NCBI RefSeq assembly: GCF_034059295.1
Contig: NZ_CP139141.1
Location: 4,695,001-4,759,000, forward strand
DNA: 64,000 bases
Source of the DNA: Pseudomonas sp. HR96
GTDB lineage: Bacteria; Pseudomonadota; Gammaproteobacteria; Pseudomonadales; Pseudomonadaceae
Reading direction: 5' to 3'
The first letter of the stretch is position 1; each line of letters begins with the position of its first letter. The notes below the pieces were generated by a model. The model was not told the origin of the DNA. It ran no database searches and saw only the letters and a program-made list of their open reading frames with translations. Both the position numbers and the translations under genes were made by a program. This document shows positions 43,438 through 53,851 of this stretch, piece by piece.

Positions 43438-44925
43438 GTGACCAATCTCAACCAGCCCGCCCCGGCGATTCGCAGCGTCCTGGTCGCCCTGATGCTGGCG
43501 ATCTTCCTCGGGGCGCTCGACCAGACCATCGTCGCCGTCTCCCTGCCGGCCATCTCCGCACAGTTTCATGACGTCGAACTGCTGGCCTGGGTGATCTCCG
43601 GCTACATGGTGGCAATGACCGTGGCCACGCCCATCTATGGCAAGCTCGGCGACCTGTATGGCCGGCGACGGATGATCCTGTTCGGCACCAGCCTGTTCAC
43701 CCTCGCCTCGCTGTTCTGCGGGCTGTCGCAGAGCATGGAGCAGCTGGTACTGGCGCGAATCATCCAGGGCATCGGTGCCGGGGGCATGGTCTCGGTCAGC
43801 CAGGCGATCATCGGCGACATCGTGCCGCCGCGCGAACGCGGGCGCTACCAGGGCTACTTCAGCGGCATGTACGCCCTGGCCAGCGTGCTCGGGCCGGTGC
43901 TGGGCGGCTACATGACCGAGTTCGTCTCCTGGCGCTGGGTGTTCTGGATCAACCTGCCGCTGGGGCTGTTCGCATGCAACTATATCCGCAGCAAGCTGCT
44001 CGGGCTGGCGATCCCCAATCGCACGCCGGTCATCGACTACCTCGGCACGCTGCTGATGATCGTCGGCCTGAGCAGCCTGTTGATGAGCATCACCGAGCTG
44101 GGCCTGGGCCATGCGCCGAGCGACCCGCCGGTCTACGCGCTGCTGGCCCTGGCGGTGCTGGCCCTGCTGGTGTTCGTCTGGCACGAGCGGCGTTTTCGCG
44201 AACCCCTGCTGCCGATGAAGCTGTTCACCGTTTCGGCCGCCGTGCTGTGCTGGGCCACGGTGTTCTTCACCGCCTTCCAGAGCATCGGCCTGAGCGTGAT
44301 CATGCCCCTGCGCTTTCAGACCGTCACCGGCGCCGGTGCCGACGCGGCCGCCCTGCATCTGCTGCCCCTGGCCCTGGGCATGCCGATCGGCGCCTTCATC
44401 GGCGGGCGCCACACCTCCAAAAGCGGGCGCTACAAGCCGATCATCCTTACCGGCGCGATCATCCTGCCCCTGGCCATTACCGGCACCGCGTTCACCGCCC
44501 CCGACAACGCCTGGCTCAGTGCGCTGTTCATGGTCATGACCGGGATTGCCTGCGGCCTGCAATTTCCAACCTCGCTGGTGGGCGCGCAGAACTCGGTGCA
44601 ACCGCGCGACATCGGCGTGGCCACCAGTACCCTGGCGCTGTTCCGCTCGCTGGGCGGCGCGGTGGGGGTTGCCAGCCTGTCGGCCGCGCTGCTGGCCATG
44701 CTGCACGGGCTGAACCTGGCGGCGGGCAACATCGAGGGCAACGCCCTGCTCTCCAGCCTGAATGCTGCGGGCGCTGCGCAGGCGCACCTGCGCGGCGAGC
44801 TGGAGCTGACCTTTCGGCACTTGTTGCTGGTCAGCGCCGCCATCTCGCTGCTGGGGCTGGGGGTAGCGATCGCACTGCCCAACCATCTGCTGCGCGGGCG
44901 GGAGCCGGAGGCACAGGTGAAATGA
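43438..44925 (+). CDS. MFS drug:H+ antiporter, DHA2 (EmrB/QacA-like, 14 TM)
   Basis: A 495-aa exporter with about 14 hydrophobic segments. DHA2 marks are MLAIFLGALDQTIVAVSLPAI in TM1 (the LDxTIV motif), GKLGDLYGRRRMILFG in the loop after TM2, and the motif C-like stretch YALASVLGPVLGGYMTE in TM5. The start is the GTG at 43438 (VTNLNQPAP), with AAGG about 11 nt upstream; a TTG at 43414 is less likely. It is 223 nt from the convergent ttgR gene. Its location between pobA and ttgR suggests export of toxic aromatics or drugs (inference). Confidence 0.88.
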   Translation: MTNLNQPAPAIRSVLVALMLAIFLGALDQTIVAVSLPAISAQFHDVELLAWVISGYMVAMTVATPIYGKLGDLYGRRRMILFGTSLFTLASLFCGLSQSMEQLVLARIIQGIGAGGMVSVSQAIIGDIVPPRERGRYQGYFSGMYALASVLGPVLGGYMTEFVSWRWVFWINLPLGLFACNYIRSKLLGLAIPNRTPVIDYLGTLLMIVGLSSLLMSITELGLGHAPSDPPVYALLALAVLALLVFVWHERRFREPLLPMKLFTVSAAVLCWATVFFTAFQSIGLSVIMPLRFQTVTGAGADAAALHLLPLALGMPIGAFIGGRHTSKSGRYKPIILTGAIILPLAITGTAFTAPDNAWLSALFMVMTGIACGLQFPTSLVGAQNSVQPRDIGVATSTLALFRSLGGAVGVASLSAALLAMLHGLNLAAGNIEGNALLSSLNAAGAAQAHLRGELELTFRHLLLVSAAISLLGLGVAIALPNHLLRGREPEAQVK

Positions 44926-45040
44926 CGAGGCAAGCCTGGGAGCGGGCGCAGCCACGATCTTTCGAGGTCAAACCGGCCCGGCGCCCGCTGGGGGCCGAGC
45001 CCTTCTCATACCCGCGACCATTCAGCGCACCCAGATGAAA

Positions 45041-45058
45041 TAGTTAGCCCGCTAACTA
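45041..45058. promoter_or_regulatory. Inverted repeat TAGTTAG-N4-CTAACTA between the DHA2 exporter and ttgR
   Basis: Seven-base perfect arms with a CCCG spacer. It is followed about 20-30 nt later by TTAACT and GGATAATATC, which could be promoter elements reading rightwards. It lies between two convergent gene ends, where no promoter is needed, and has no T-run typical of a terminator. Function unknown. Confidence 0.4.
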
Positions 45059-45148
45059 CAAAAAACGATTAACTGGGGATAATATCGGCGAGCCAGCTTT
45101 ACCGGACAAATCGCCATTGACGGCATTTGAAATAGTCTGTTACAGCCA

Positions 45149-45781
45149 TTATTTGCGCAGCGCAGGGCTCAAGCGCAGCATGTCCAGCCCGGCATTCACC
45201 CACACCTCGGCTTCGCTGTAGAGGTCATGGGTCTCGGGGATCAACAACCATTGACCAATCACCCCATCGATATAGGCGTGCAAGGCGATCGCACTGCGGT
45301 GCGGGTCGAGGTTGGCCGGCAGTTGTTCGCGGCGCATGGCATTGCTCAGGGACAGTTCGATACGCACGTTGCATTCGACGGCAGCCGTATGGCGTTGGCG
45401 GCGCAGATCACACATTTCATCGGTGAACTCGCATTTATGAAACAGGATTTCATTGATTCGGCGAACTTTCGGGTCGCGAGCAATCTGCTGAAACAAATGC
45501 ACGAGAAGCTTGTGCAGGCAGCCCAAAGGGTCCAGCTCGTCCTCATCCTCGCTGGCGCGGGCCAGTTCTTCCAGCGGCTCGGTCAGGCTGTCGAGCATCG
45601 CCTGCACCACCGCCGCCTTGTTGTTGAAGTGCCAATAGATGGCGCCCCGGGTCACTCCGGCCAGCGTGGCAATGTCAGCCAGCGTGGTACGCGCCACGCC
45701 GCGCTCGTAAAAGGCCTTTTCGGCGGCCTCGAGTATCTGGCTGCGCGTTTCCAGAGCTTCCTCTTTGGTACGTCGAACCAT
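45149..45781 (-). CDS. ttgR: TetR-family repressor TtgR
   Basis: A 210-aa repressor of the ttgABC efflux operon, released by binding antibiotics and plant phenolics such as phloretin (known for the DOT-T1E protein). The N-terminal HTH reads [20 protein letters not shown] and [24 protein letters not shown] (in part); the C-terminal effector domain contains [20 protein letters not shown] and ends [19 protein letters not shown] (here [16 protein letters not shown]), as in TtgR. Length equals that of TtgR (210 aa). ATG 45781 has GAGGT upstream; an in-frame start three codons earlier (45790) is possible. Divergent from ttgA. Confidence 0.95.
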   Translation of the reverse strand: MVRRTKEEALETRSQILEAAEKAFYERGVARTTLADIATLAGVTRGAIYWHFNNKAAVVQAMLDSLTEPLEELARASEDEDELDPLGCLHKLLVHLFQQIARDPKVRRINEILFHKCEFTDEMCDLRRQRHTAAVECNVRIELSLSNAMRREQLPANLDPHRSAIALHAYIDGVIGQWLLIPETHDLYSEAEVWVNAGLDMLRLSPALRK

Positions 45782-45864
45782 GGCAGTCAACCTCTTTCAA
45801 AATCTTCGCGCCGGCCCGGTGGCAAGCACCGCAGAACCCCAGTGGAGCAATCCAAGACGGGTAT

Positions 45865-45886
45865 TTACAAACAACCGTGAATGTAA
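45865..45886. promoter_or_regulatory. TtgR operator in the ttgR-ttgA intergenic region
   Basis: TTAC at 45865-45868 and GTAA at 45883-45886 frame an imperfect palindrome containing AAACAACC and TGAATG, in the same order as the TtgR operator I remember from P. putida DOT-T1E. The following TATATTC (45888-45894) would fall in the ttgA promoter. One protein-binding site here can repress both divergent units. Confidence 0.75.
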
Positions 45887-45981
45887 GTATATTCGTTAGT
45901 AAGCTACTTATCTAGTCGAATCAATTTTTCTGCCTTTCCACTATTCTTGAGCATCCCCCCGCTCCTGACCCGAGGATCTTC

Positions 45982-47133
45982 ATGCAATTCAAGCCAGCTG
46001 TTACCGCTCTGGTATCCGCCGTCGCCCTGGCAACCTTGCTCAGTGGCTGTAAGAAGGAAGAAGCTGCGGCCCCTGCGCCGCCGCCTCCTCAGGTCGGCGT
46101 GGTTACCCTGCATCCGCAGTCCTATACCCTCACCACCGAGCTGCCGGGGCGCACCACCGCGTTCCGCGTCGCCGAAGTGCGGCCACAGGTCAACGGCATC
46201 ATTCTCAAGCGTCTGTTCACCGAAGGTGCCGACGTCAAGGCCGGCCAGCAGCTGTACCAGATCGACCCGGCGACCTACGAGGCCACCCAGGCCAGCGCCG
46301 AAGCCAACCTGGCTTCGGCCAAGTCGCTGGCCGATCGCTACAAGCAGTTGATCAGCGAGCAGGCGGTCAGCCGCCAGGAATACGACAACGCCCGCTCCAC
46401 CCAGCTGCAGGCCGAGTCCACCCTGCGCAACGCGCAGATCAACGTGCGCTACACCAAGGTACTGGCGCCGATCTCGGGTCGTATCGGCCGCTCTGCGGTC
46501 ACCGAGGGTGCCCTGGTCAGCGATGCGCAGACCACCGCCATGGCCACCATCACCCAGCTCGACCCGATCTACGTCGACGTGACCCAGTCCTCGGCCGATC
46601 TGCTCAAGCTGCGCAGCGCTCTGGCCAGCGGGCAGTTGCAGAAGGCCGGCGACAACGCCGCCAAGATCAAGCTGACCCTGGAAGACGGCAGCGCCTACGG
46701 CCAGGAAGGCACCCTGGAGTTCCAGGAAGTCTCGGTCGACCCGACCACAGGCTCCGTGACCCTGCGCGCCAAGTTCGCCAACCCCGACCACCAGCTGCTG
46801 CCCGGCATGTTCGTGCACGCCAAGCTGCAAACCGGTGTCGCTGCCAAGGCCATCCTGGTGCCGCAACAAGGCGTGACCCATGACATCAAGGGGCAGCCGA
46901 CCGCACTCATCGTCAACAAGGACAACAAGGTCGAGCAGCGCTCGCTGACCGCCAGTCGCACCGCCGGCAACGATTGGCTGGTGGACTCGGGCCTCAACGA
47001 AGGTGACCGCGTGATCACCGAAGGGCTGCAGTACGTCAAGCCAGGTGCCCAGGTCAACCCGACCGAAGCCACCAATGTCCAGAAAGCCGATGCAGCGCCC
47101 GCCGCAGCCAACGCGAGCGGCCAAGGGAAGTAA
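45982..47133 (+). CDS. ttgA: RND efflux periplasmic adaptor lipoprotein TtgA
   Basis: A 383-aa membrane-fusion protein linking the inner-membrane pump TtgB to the outer-membrane channel TtgC. A lipoprotein signal ends at LLSG-C23. The MFP architecture is visible: barrel-sandwich lipoyl halves (RVAEVRPQVNGIILKRLFTEGADVKAGQQLYQID and later VLAPISGRIGRSAVTEGALV, quoted in part) flanking a coiled-coil hairpin, then a beta-barrel domain. It resembles MexA/AcrA closely. First gene of ttgABC; ttgB follows after 3 nt. Regulated by TtgR from the divergent gene. Confidence 0.95.
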   Translation: MQFKPAVTALVSAVALATLLSGCKKEEAAAPAPPPPQVGVVTLHPQSYTLTTELPGRTTAFRVAEVRPQVNGIILKRLFTEGADVKAGQQLYQIDPATYEATQASAEANLASAKSLADRYKQLISEQAVSRQEYDNARSTQLQAESTLRNAQINVRYTKVLAPISGRIGRSAVTEGALVSDAQTTAMATITQLDPIYVDVTQSSADLLKLRSALASGQLQKAGDNAAKIKLTLEDGSAYGQEGTLEFQEVSVDPTTGSVTLRAKFANPDHQLLPGMFVHAKLQTGVAAKAILVPQQGVTHDIKGQPTALIVNKDNKVEQRSLTASRTAGNDWLVDSGLNEGDRVITEGLQYVKPGAQVNPTEATNVQKADAAPAAANASGQGK

Positions 47134-47136
47134 ACC

Positions 47137-50100
47137 ATGTCGAAATTCTTTATCGACCGTCCCATCTTTGCCTGGGTGATCGCGCTGGTGATCATGCTGG
47201 TCGGGGCGATCTCGATCTTAAACCTACCGATCAACCAGTACCCCTCGATCGCGCCTCCGGCCATCGCCATCCAGGTCACCTACCCAGGTGCCTCGGCGCA
47301 GACCGTGCAGGACACCGTGGTACAGGTGATCGAGCAGCAACTCAACGGCATCGACAACCTGCGCTATGTGCAATCCGAGAGTGACTCGGACGGCACCATG
47401 GTCATCACCGCCACCTTCAACCAGGGCACCAACCCGGACATCGCCCAGGTTCAGGTGCAGAACAAGCTCAACCTGGCGACCCCGCTGTTGCCCCAGGAAG
47501 TGCAGCAACAGGGTATCCGCGTCACCAAGGCGGTGAAGAACTTCCTGCTGGTGATCGGCCTGGTGTCCGAAGACGGCACCTTCACCAAGGACGACCTCTC
47601 CAACTACATCGTTTCCAACATCCAGGACCCGATCTCGCGCACCAGCGGCGTGGGTGACTTCCAGGTGTTCGGTGCGCAGTACGCCATGCGCATCTGGCTC
47701 GACCCGGCCAAGCTGAACAACTACCAGCTCAACCCGGGCGATGTGACCGAGGCCATCACCGCGCAGAACGTGCAGGTGTCATCCGGCCAGGTCGGCGGCT
47801 TGCCGGCCGTCAAAGGCCAGCAGCTCAACGCCACGATCATCGGCAAGACCCGTCTGCAGACCGCCGAGCAGTTCAAGAACATCCTGCTCAAGGTCAACCC
47901 GGACGGCTCGCAGGTGCGCATCAAGGACGTCGCCGACGTCGCCCTGGGCGGCCAGACCTACGCGGTCGACGCCCAGTACAACGGCAAGCCGGCCTCGGGT
48001 ATGGCGATCAAGCTGGCTCCCGGCGCCAACGCGCTGGACACCGCCAAGGCGATTCGCGCCACTGTTTCCACCCTGGAGCCGTTCTTCCCGGCCGGCATGA
48101 AGGTGGTGTACCCGTATGACACCACCCCGGTGGTCAAGGAATCCATCCACGGCGTGGTCGAGACCCTGATCGAAGCCATCGTGCTGGTGTTCCTGGTGAT
48201 GTACCTGTTCCTGCAGAACCTGCGGGCAACCATCATCACCACCATGACCGTGCCTGTGGTACTGCTGGGTACCTTCGGTATCCTCGCTGCCGCCGGCTTC
48301 ACCATCAACACCCTGACCATGTTCGGCATGATTCTGGCCATCGGTCTATTGGTGGACGACGCCATCGTCGTGGTGGAGAACGTCGAACGGGTGATGGCCG
48401 AGGAGCACATGTCGCCCAAGGAGGCGACGCGCAAATCCATGGGGCAGATCCAGGGGGCCCTGGTCGGTATCGCCATGGTGCTTTCGGCGGTACTGCTGCC
48501 CATGGCGTTCTTCAGCGGTTCCACCGGTGTGATCTACCGCCAGTTCTCCATCACCATCGTCTCGGCCATGGCCCTGTCGGTGTTCGTGGCCCTGGTGTTC
48601 ACCCCGGCGCTGTGCGCGACCATGCTCAAGCCGATCGAGGCCGACAAGCACGGCCAACCGAAGAAAGGCTTCTTCGGCTGGTTCAACCGCATGTTCGACA
48701 GTGGTGTGAACCACTACGAAGGCGGCGTGCGCGGCATCGTCACCCATCGCATCCCGGCCTTTCTGGTGTACATCGGCATCGTTGCCCTGATGGTGTGGAT
48801 GTTCACCAGCATTCCGACCGCGTTCCTGCCTGACGAAGACCAGGGCGTGATCTTCGCCCAGGTGCAGACGCCGCCCGGCTCCACCGCCGAGCGGACCCAG
48901 CAGCAACTGGACCTGATGCGCGAATACCTGCTCGACGCCGACAAGGGCGAAGGCAAGGCGGTAGGCTCGGTGTTCAGCGTCAACGGCTTCAACTTCGCCG
49001 GTCGTGGCCAGAGCTCGGGCCTGGCGTTCGTGTTGCTCAAGCCCTGGGGCGACCGCGACTCGAGCATGAGCGTGTTCGAGGTGGCCAAGCGCGCGCAGCA
49101 GAAGTTCTTCAGCTTCCGCGACTCGATGATGTTCGCCGTGGTCCCGCCTTCGGTACTGGAACTGGGTAACGCCACCGGTTTCGACTTCTTCCTGCAGGAC
49201 CAGGGTGGCGTCGGCCACGAAAAACTGATGGAAGCGCGCAACCAATTCCTTGGCATGGCCGCCCAGAGCAAGATCCTGGCCGGCGTACGTCCCAACGGCC
49301 TGGGTGACGAGCCTCAGTACCAGCTGGTGCTCGATGACGAACGCACGCGGGCCCTGGGCCTGTCGATCGCCGACATCAACACCACCATCACCACTGCCCT
49401 GGGTAGCGCCTACGTCAACGACTTCATCGACCGCGGCCGGGTCAAGAAGGTCTTCGTGCAAGGCATCGCCAGCGCGCGCATGACCCCTGAAGACCTGAAC
49501 AAGTGGTACGTGCGCAACTCCTCGGGAACCATGGTGCCATTCTCCGCCTTTGCCACCGGCAAGTGGATCTACGGCTCACCCAAGCTGGAGCGCTACAACG
49601 GCGTGGCGGCAGTGGAAATCCTCGGTACCCCGGCGCCGGGCTACAGTACCGGCCAGGCCATGGCCGAAGTCGAGGCGCTGGCCAAGAAACTGCCAGCGGG
49701 CATCGGCTACTCGTTTACCGGCCTGTCGTACGAAGAGCGCCTGTCGGGCTCGCAGACCCCGGCGTTGTACTCGATCTCGATCCTGATGGTGTTCCTCTGC
49801 CTGGCAGCGCTGTATGAAAGCTGGTCGATCCCGATCGCGGTCATCCTCGTGGTGCCATTGGGGGTTGTCGGTGCACTGGCGGCCAGCATGTTCCGCGGCC
49901 TGTCCAACGACGTGTTCTTCCAGGTCGGCCTGCTGGTGACGGTGGGTCTGGCGGCGAAGAACGCCATCCTCATCGTCGAGTTCGCCAAGGAGTTGCACGA
50001 ACAGGGCAAGGGCATCATCGAGTCGGCGGTGGAAGCCTGCCGGATGCGTCTGCGCCCGATCGTCATGACCTCCATGGCCTTCGTCCTCGGTGTGGTTCCG

Positions 50101-50301
50101 CTGGCGATCTCCAGCGGCGCCGGCTCGGGCAGCCAGCACGCCATCGGTACCGGCGTGATCGGCGGTATGCTCACGGCTACCACCCTGGCAATCTTCTGGG
50201 TGCCGATGTTCTTCGTGGCGGTGTCGTCGTGGTTCAAAGGCAAGAACAAAGACGAAGATTCGAAACAAGCTCACATTTCACACGATGAGGCTGGCCAATG
50301 A
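47137..50301 (+). CDS. ttgB: RND efflux pump TtgB
   Basis: A 1054-aa inner-membrane proton-driven exporter of the HAE-1 family, the MexB/AcrB homologue that extrudes antibiotics, toluene and other aromatics. The N-terminus [20 protein letters not shown] is classic; the proton-relay Asp pair lies in [21 protein letters not shown] (in TM4), and the large porter and funnel domains include [17 protein letters not shown]10 carries [20 protein letters not shown] with the relay lysine. The stop TGA overlaps the ttgC start (ATGA), so translation is coupled. Confidence 0.96.
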   Translation: MSKFFIDRPIFAWVIALVIMLVGAISILNLPINQYPSIAPPAIAIQVTYPGASAQTVQDTVVQVIEQQLNGIDNLRYVQSESDSDGTMVITATFNQGTNPDIAQVQVQNKLNLATPLLPQEVQQQGIRVTKAVKNFLLVIGLVSEDGTFTKDDLSNYIVSNIQDPISRTSGVGDFQVFGAQYAMRIWLDPAKLNNYQLNPGDVTEAITAQNVQVSSGQVGGLPAVKGQQLNATIIGKTRLQTAEQFKNILLKVNPDGSQVRIKDVADVALGGQTYAVDAQYNGKPASGMAIKLAPGANALDTAKAIRATVSTLEPFFPAGMKVVYPYDTTPVVKESIHGVVETLIEAIVLVFLVMYLFLQNLRATIITTMTVPVVLLGTFGILAAAGFTINTLTMFGMILAIGLLVDDAIVVVENVERVMAEEHMSPKEATRKSMGQIQGALVGIAMVLSAVLLPMAFFSGSTGVIYRQFSITIVSAMALSVFVALVFTPALCATMLKPIEADKHGQPKKGFFGWFNRMFDSGVNHYEGGVRGIVTHRIPAFLVYIGIVALMVWMFTSIPTAFLPDEDQGVIFAQVQTPPGSTAERTQQQLDLMREYLLDADKGEGKAVGSVFSVNGFNFAGRGQSSGLAFVLLKPWGDRDSSMSVFEVAKRAQQKFFSFRDSMMFAVVPPSVLELGNATGFDFFLQDQGGVGHEKLMEARNQFLGMAAQSKILAGVRPNGLGDEPQYQLVLDDERTRALGLSIADINTTITTALGSAYVNDFIDRGRVKKVFVQGIASARMTPEDLNKWYVRNSSGTMVPFSAFATGKWIYGSPKLERYNGVAAVEILGTPAPGYSTGQAMAEVEALAKKLPAGIGYSFTGLSYEERLSGSQTPALYSISILMVFLCLAALYESWSIPIAVILVVPLGVVGALAASMFRGLSNDVFFQVGLLVTVGLAAKNAILIVEFAKELHEQGKGIIESAVEACRMRLRPIVMTSMAFVLGVVPLAISSGAGSGSQHAIGTGVIGGMLTATTLAIFWVPMFFVAVSSWFKGKNKDEDSKQAHISHDEAGQ

Positions 50302-51752
50302 GCAAGTCACTGTTGACCCTTGCGGTCTCTGCCATCGTGCTCGGCGGCTGCTCGCTGATTCCCGATTACCAGCAGCCCGCCGCGCCCGTGGCGGCGCAGT
50401 ACCCGCAAGGCCCGGCGTATTCGCCGGCCCAGGCGGCCGATGTGGCCGCCGCCGAACAAGGCTGGCGCCAGTTCTTCCGCGACCCGATCCTGCAGCAGCT
50501 GATCCAGAACTCGCTGCAGAACAACCGCGACCTGCGCGTCGCCGCGCTGAACGTGCAGGCCTACCAGGCGCAGTTCCGCATCCAGCGCGCCGACCTGTTC
50601 CCTTCGGTCGGCGTACAGGGTGACGGCGTGCGCCAACGGGTCCCGGCGGACCTGTCCAGCTCAGGCCAGGCCGGCATCAGCAGCTCGTACTCGGTCAATG
50701 CCGGTTTCAGCGCCTACGAGCTGGACCTGTTCGGGCGCATCCGCAGCCTCAGCCAGCAGGCACTGGAGGTCTACTTCTCCAGCGAAGAGGCGCGCCGCTC
50801 GACACAGATCAGCCTGGTGGCCAGCGTGGCCAATGCCTACCTGACCTGGCAGGCCGACCAGCAACTGCTCAAGCTGACCCAGGACACCCTCAAGGCGTAC
50901 GAAGAAAGCTTGCGCCTGACCTCGCGCAGCACCGATGTCGGCGTGTCGACGGCGCTGGACCTGGCGCAGGCGCGCACCCAGGTCGAAACCGCGAAGATCA
51001 GCCTGGCACGCTACACCCGTGCGGTCGCCCAGGACTTCAACAACCTGGTGGTGCTGGTCGGTGCGCCGATCCCCAACAACCTGCCGCAACCGATGCACCT
51101 GGACGACGACATGCTCGCCGAGGTGCCGGCCGGCATTCCTTCGGACCTGCTGACCCGGCGCCCGGACATCCTCGAGGCCGAACACAACCTCAAGGCGGCC
51201 AACGCCAACATCGGCGCCGCCCGCGCGGCGTTTTTCCCGCGCATCAGCCTGACCGCCACCGGCGGTGCCGGCAGTTCCAGCCTGGGCGACCTGTTCAAGG
51301 GAGGCCAGGGCACCTGGCTGTTCGAGCCGACCATCACCCTGCCGATCTTCACCGGTGGCAGTCTGAAGGCCAGCCTCGACTACTCGAAGATCCAGAAAGA
51401 CATCAACGTTGCCAACTACGAGAAAGCCATCCAGACCGCCTTCCAGGAAGTCTCCGATGGCCTGACCGCACGCAAGACCTATGTCGACCAGCTGCAGGCG
51501 CAACGCGACAACGTGCAGGCCAACCAGGATTACTACCGCCTGGCCGAGCGTCGCTACCGCATCGGTATCGACAGCAACCTGACCTTCCTCGACGCCCAGC
51601 GCTCGCTGTTCGCCGCGCAGCAGTCGCTGATCACCGACCGCCTCGCGCAACTGCAGGCCGAGGTCAATCTGTACAAGGCCCTGGGTGGCGGCTGGTACGA
51701 GCGCACCGGGCAGGCCCAGGTGGCTCAAGGCGTGACCCCTTCGACCTGGTAG
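50298..51752 (+). CDS. ttgC: Outer-membrane efflux channel lipoprotein TtgC
   Basis: A 484-aa TolC/OprM-type outer-membrane factor. The lipoprotein signal ends at VLGG-C18 (SLIPDYQQP after it). Two structural repeats are present: [22 protein letters not shown] with [20 protein letters not shown] in the first, [31 protein letters not shown] and [17 protein letters not shown] in the second (quoted in part). It overlaps ttgB by 4 nt and ends at a strong terminator, completing the three-gene efflux operon. Confidence 0.95.
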   Translation: MSKSLLTLAVSAIVLGGCSLIPDYQQPAAPVAAQYPQGPAYSPAQAADVAAAEQGWRQFFRDPILQQLIQNSLQNNRDLRVAALNVQAYQAQFRIQRADLFPSVGVQGDGVRQRVPADLSSSGQAGISSSYSVNAGFSAYELDLFGRIRSLSQQALEVYFSSEEARRSTQISLVASVANAYLTWQADQQLLKLTQDTLKAYEESLRLTSRSTDVGVSTALDLAQARTQVETAKISLARYTRAVAQDFNNLVVLVGAPIPNNLPQPMHLDDDMLAEVPAGIPSDLLTRRPDILEAEHNLKAANANIGAARAAFFPRISLTATGGAGSSSLGDLFKGGQGTWLFEPTITLPIFTGGSLKASLDYSKIQKDINVANYEKAIQTAFQEVSDGLTARKTYVDQLQAQRDNVQANQDYYRLAERRYRIGIDSNLTFLDAQRSLFAAQQSLITDRLAQLQAEVNLYKALGGGWYERTGQAQVAQGVTPSTW

Positions 51753-51767
51753 CCGGGCCGCTGGACG

Positions 51768-51796
51768 AAAAAACCCACCTTGCGTGGGTTTTTTTT
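51768..51796 (+). terminator. Terminator of ttgABC
   Basis: AACCCAC and GTGGGTT with a 5-nt loop, preceded by A-run and followed by eight T; 20 nt after the ttgC stop. Confidence 0.9.
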
Positions 51797-51889
51797 CGCG
51801 CAGAGAAATGTTGACTGACGACTGATGACTTAGACTAAAAAAACCTTCACACTGGGGCTTGGAATTGTAAAAAAATGTGTTTAGATGAA

Positions 51890-51907
51890 ACTAACGAACT
51901 GGTTAGT
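51890..51907. promoter_or_regulatory. Inverted repeat ACTAAC-N6-GTTAGT upstream of the porin gene
   Basis: Six-base perfect arms separated by GAACTG, 145 nt before the porin ATG, in an AT-rich stretch suitable for the promoter. Half-sites share the TTAG/CTAA core with the inverted repeat at 45041, though arm order is opposite. Binder unknown. Confidence 0.4.
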
Positions 51908-52051
51908 GTTCGCTGATCGCCCACTATAGGGTGCGACGAATTGAAACACCCGAGGCGAGCACGCAAGATCGCCTCGAAACGACCCAGCGTTAGCATTGAA
52001 GCCAGCTAGAGTTCGATTTTGCCAATAAAACCAATAACAAAGGTTCGCCAC

Positions 52052-53377
52052 ATGCTCAAACAAGCCCCCCGTCTGTTGCCGACTCTCATCGCCCTGGCTG
52101 TCACCAGCAGCGCTCTGCCCGCTTTTGCCGACGACGCAAGCAGCGGCGGATTCCTGCAGGACGCCAAGGTCAACCTGAACCTGCGTAACTTTTACTTTAA
52201 CCGCAACTACCTGCGCTACGGCGGCACCCCGGCGACGCAGAACGCCACCCGCGGCCAGGCGGCCGAGTGGACTCAGGCGTTCATCCTCGATGCGAAATCG
52301 GGCTTCACCCAGGGTACCGTCGGCTTTGGCGTCGACGTACTGGGCCTGTTCGCACAGAAGCTCGACGGCGGTGGCGGCACCTACGGCACCCAGCTGTTGC
52401 CCGTGCACGACGGCAACCAACCGGCCGACAACTTTGGTCGCCTGGGCGTGGCCGGCAAGGTGAAGATCTCCAAGACCGAGCTGAAGATCGGTGAGTGGGC
52501 CCCGGTGCTGCCAATCCTGCGCATCGATGACGGTCGTTCCCTGCCGCAGACCATGAAAGGTGGCCAGATCACCTCCAAGGACATCGAAAACACCACGCTG
52601 TATGCCGGCCAGATCCAGGCCAACAGCCAGCGTAACGATGCCAGCATGGAGCGCATGTCGCTGAACAACGCCGACAAGGTGGTGCACGGCAGCCCTACCG
52701 TCTATGGCGACGACTTCAACTTCGCCGGCGTCGAGTACACCTTCAACAACAAGCACACCTTGGTAGGCGCCTGGTACGACCAGCTGACCGACGTCTATCA
52801 CCAGAAATATTTCCAGATCCTGCACTCGCAGCCGATCGTCGACGGCCTGACCGCCGGCGCCAACCTCGGCTACTTCGTCGGCGACAGCGACGGCAGCGCG
52901 CTGGCCGGCGACCAGGACAACCGCACCATGTCCGGCCTGTTCTCGCTCAAGTACGGCTTCAACACCTTCTTCATCGGCCTGCAGAAGGTCATGGGTGATG
53001 CCAACTGGCAGCGTATCAGCGGCACCAGCGGCGGCACCCTGGCCAACGACAGCTACGGCTGGAGCTATGAGCTCAAGGGTGAGAAGTCCTGGCAGATCCG
53101 CCACGACTACGACTTCGCCGGCCTGGGTGTACCTGGCCTGACCCTGATGAACCGCTTCATCGAAGGTACCAACGTGCATTTCGGTACCGAAACCGACGGC
53201 GAGGACCGTGGCCGCGAGACCGAAGTGGCCTACGTGTTCCAGAGCGGGACCTTCAAGAGCCTGAGCGTGCGCTGGCGCAACTCGACCTTGCGTCGCAACT
53301 ACGGCACGGCTACCCCGACCAACAGCAGCTTCGACGAGAACCGTTTGATCATTCAGTACCCGATCTCGATTCTGTAA
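52052..53377 (+). CDS. OprD-family outer-membrane porin (BenF/aromatic acid type suspected)
   Basis: A 441-aa outer-membrane porin. The signal peptide is residues 1 to about 25 (LKQAPRLLPTLIALAVTSSALPAFA|DD). The OprD fold is indicated by NLNLRNFYFNRNYLRYGG, the loop GVDVLGLFAQKLDGGGGTYGTQLLP, and alternating aromatic strands ending FDENRLIIQYPISIL. OprD/OpdK-family porins admit basic amino acids or aromatic carboxylates; here the pca cluster next door makes an aromatic acid likely (inference). ATG 52052 has AAAGG upstream. It follows the ttgABC terminator after about 250 nt and has its own terminator, so it is monocistronic. Confidence 0.9.
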   Translation: MLKQAPRLLPTLIALAVTSSALPAFADDASSGGFLQDAKVNLNLRNFYFNRNYLRYGGTPATQNATRGQAAEWTQAFILDAKSGFTQGTVGFGVDVLGLFAQKLDGGGGTYGTQLLPVHDGNQPADNFGRLGVAGKVKISKTELKIGEWAPVLPILRIDDGRSLPQTMKGGQITSKDIENTTLYAGQIQANSQRNDASMERMSLNNADKVVHGSPTVYGDDFNFAGVEYTFNNKHTLVGAWYDQLTDVYHQKYFQILHSQPIVDGLTAGANLGYFVGDSDGSALAGDQDNRTMSGLFSLKYGFNTFFIGLQKVMGDANWQRISGTSGGTLANDSYGWSYELKGEKSWQIRHDYDFAGLGVPGLTLMNRFIEGTNVHFGTETDGEDRGRETEVAYVFQSGTFKSLSVRWRNSTLRRNYGTATPTNSSFDENRLIIQYPISIL

Positions 53378-53391
53378 TTGCCCAGGTCATG

Positions 53392-53420
53392 AAAAAGCCC
53401 GCGAAAGCGGGCTTTTTTTT
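53392..53420 (+). terminator. Terminator of the porin gene (bidirectional with pcaC end)
   Basis: AAAAAGCCCGC, a GAAA tetraloop, GCGGGC and a T8 run. It lies between the convergent ends of the porin gene and pcaC, 21 nt from the pcaC stop, and the A-run lets it serve the minus strand too. Confidence 0.92.
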
Positions 53421-53440
53421 GTCTGCTGGCAACACGACAC

Positions 53441-53833
53441 TCAGCCGCGCGACTCCACCCCCAGCTCATCCCAGACCGACTCGGCCAGGTGGAACGTCGC
53501 GTTGGCCGCCGGGATGCCGCAATAGATCGCGCTCTGCATCAGCACCTCCTTGATCTGCTCACGGGTCACACCGTTGTTGGCGGCGGCACGCAGGTGCAGC
53601 TTGAGCTCCTCGGCGCGGTTCATGCCGATCAGCATGGCGATGGTGATCAGGCTGCGGGTATGACGCGGCAGGCCCGGGCGGGTCCAGATATCACCCCAGG
53701 CGTGGCGGGTGATCATCTCCTGAAACTCCGAGTTGAACTCGGTGAGGTTCTGCAGGCTGCGGTCGACATGGGCCTCGCCCAATACCGCGCGGCGCACCTG
53801 CATCCCTTCGTCGTAGCGTTGTTTCTCGTCCAC
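53441..53833 (-). CDS. pcaC: 4-Carboxymuconolactone decarboxylase
   Basis: A 130-aa enzyme of the beta-ketoadipate pathway that decarboxylates gamma-carboxymuconolactone to beta-ketoadipate enol-lactone. The CMD fold is seen in RYDEGMQVRRAVLGEAHVD, EMITRHAWGDIWTRPGL, LITIAMLIGMNRAEELKLHLRAA (in part) and IYCGIPAANATFHLA. I placed the start at the GTG at 53831-53833 (VDEKQRY), with GGGAG six bases upstream and overlapping the end of pcaD; this gives the normal 130 residues. Last gene of the pca operon. Confidence 0.94.
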   Translation of the reverse strand: MDEKQRYDEGMQVRRAVLGEAHVDRSLQNLTEFNSEFQEMITRHAWGDIWTRPGLPRHTRSLITIAMLIGMNRAEELKLHLRAAANNGVTREQIKEVLMQSAIYCGIPAANATFHLAESVWDELGVESRG

Positions 53834-53851
53834 GGGTTGCTCCCTTTGCAA

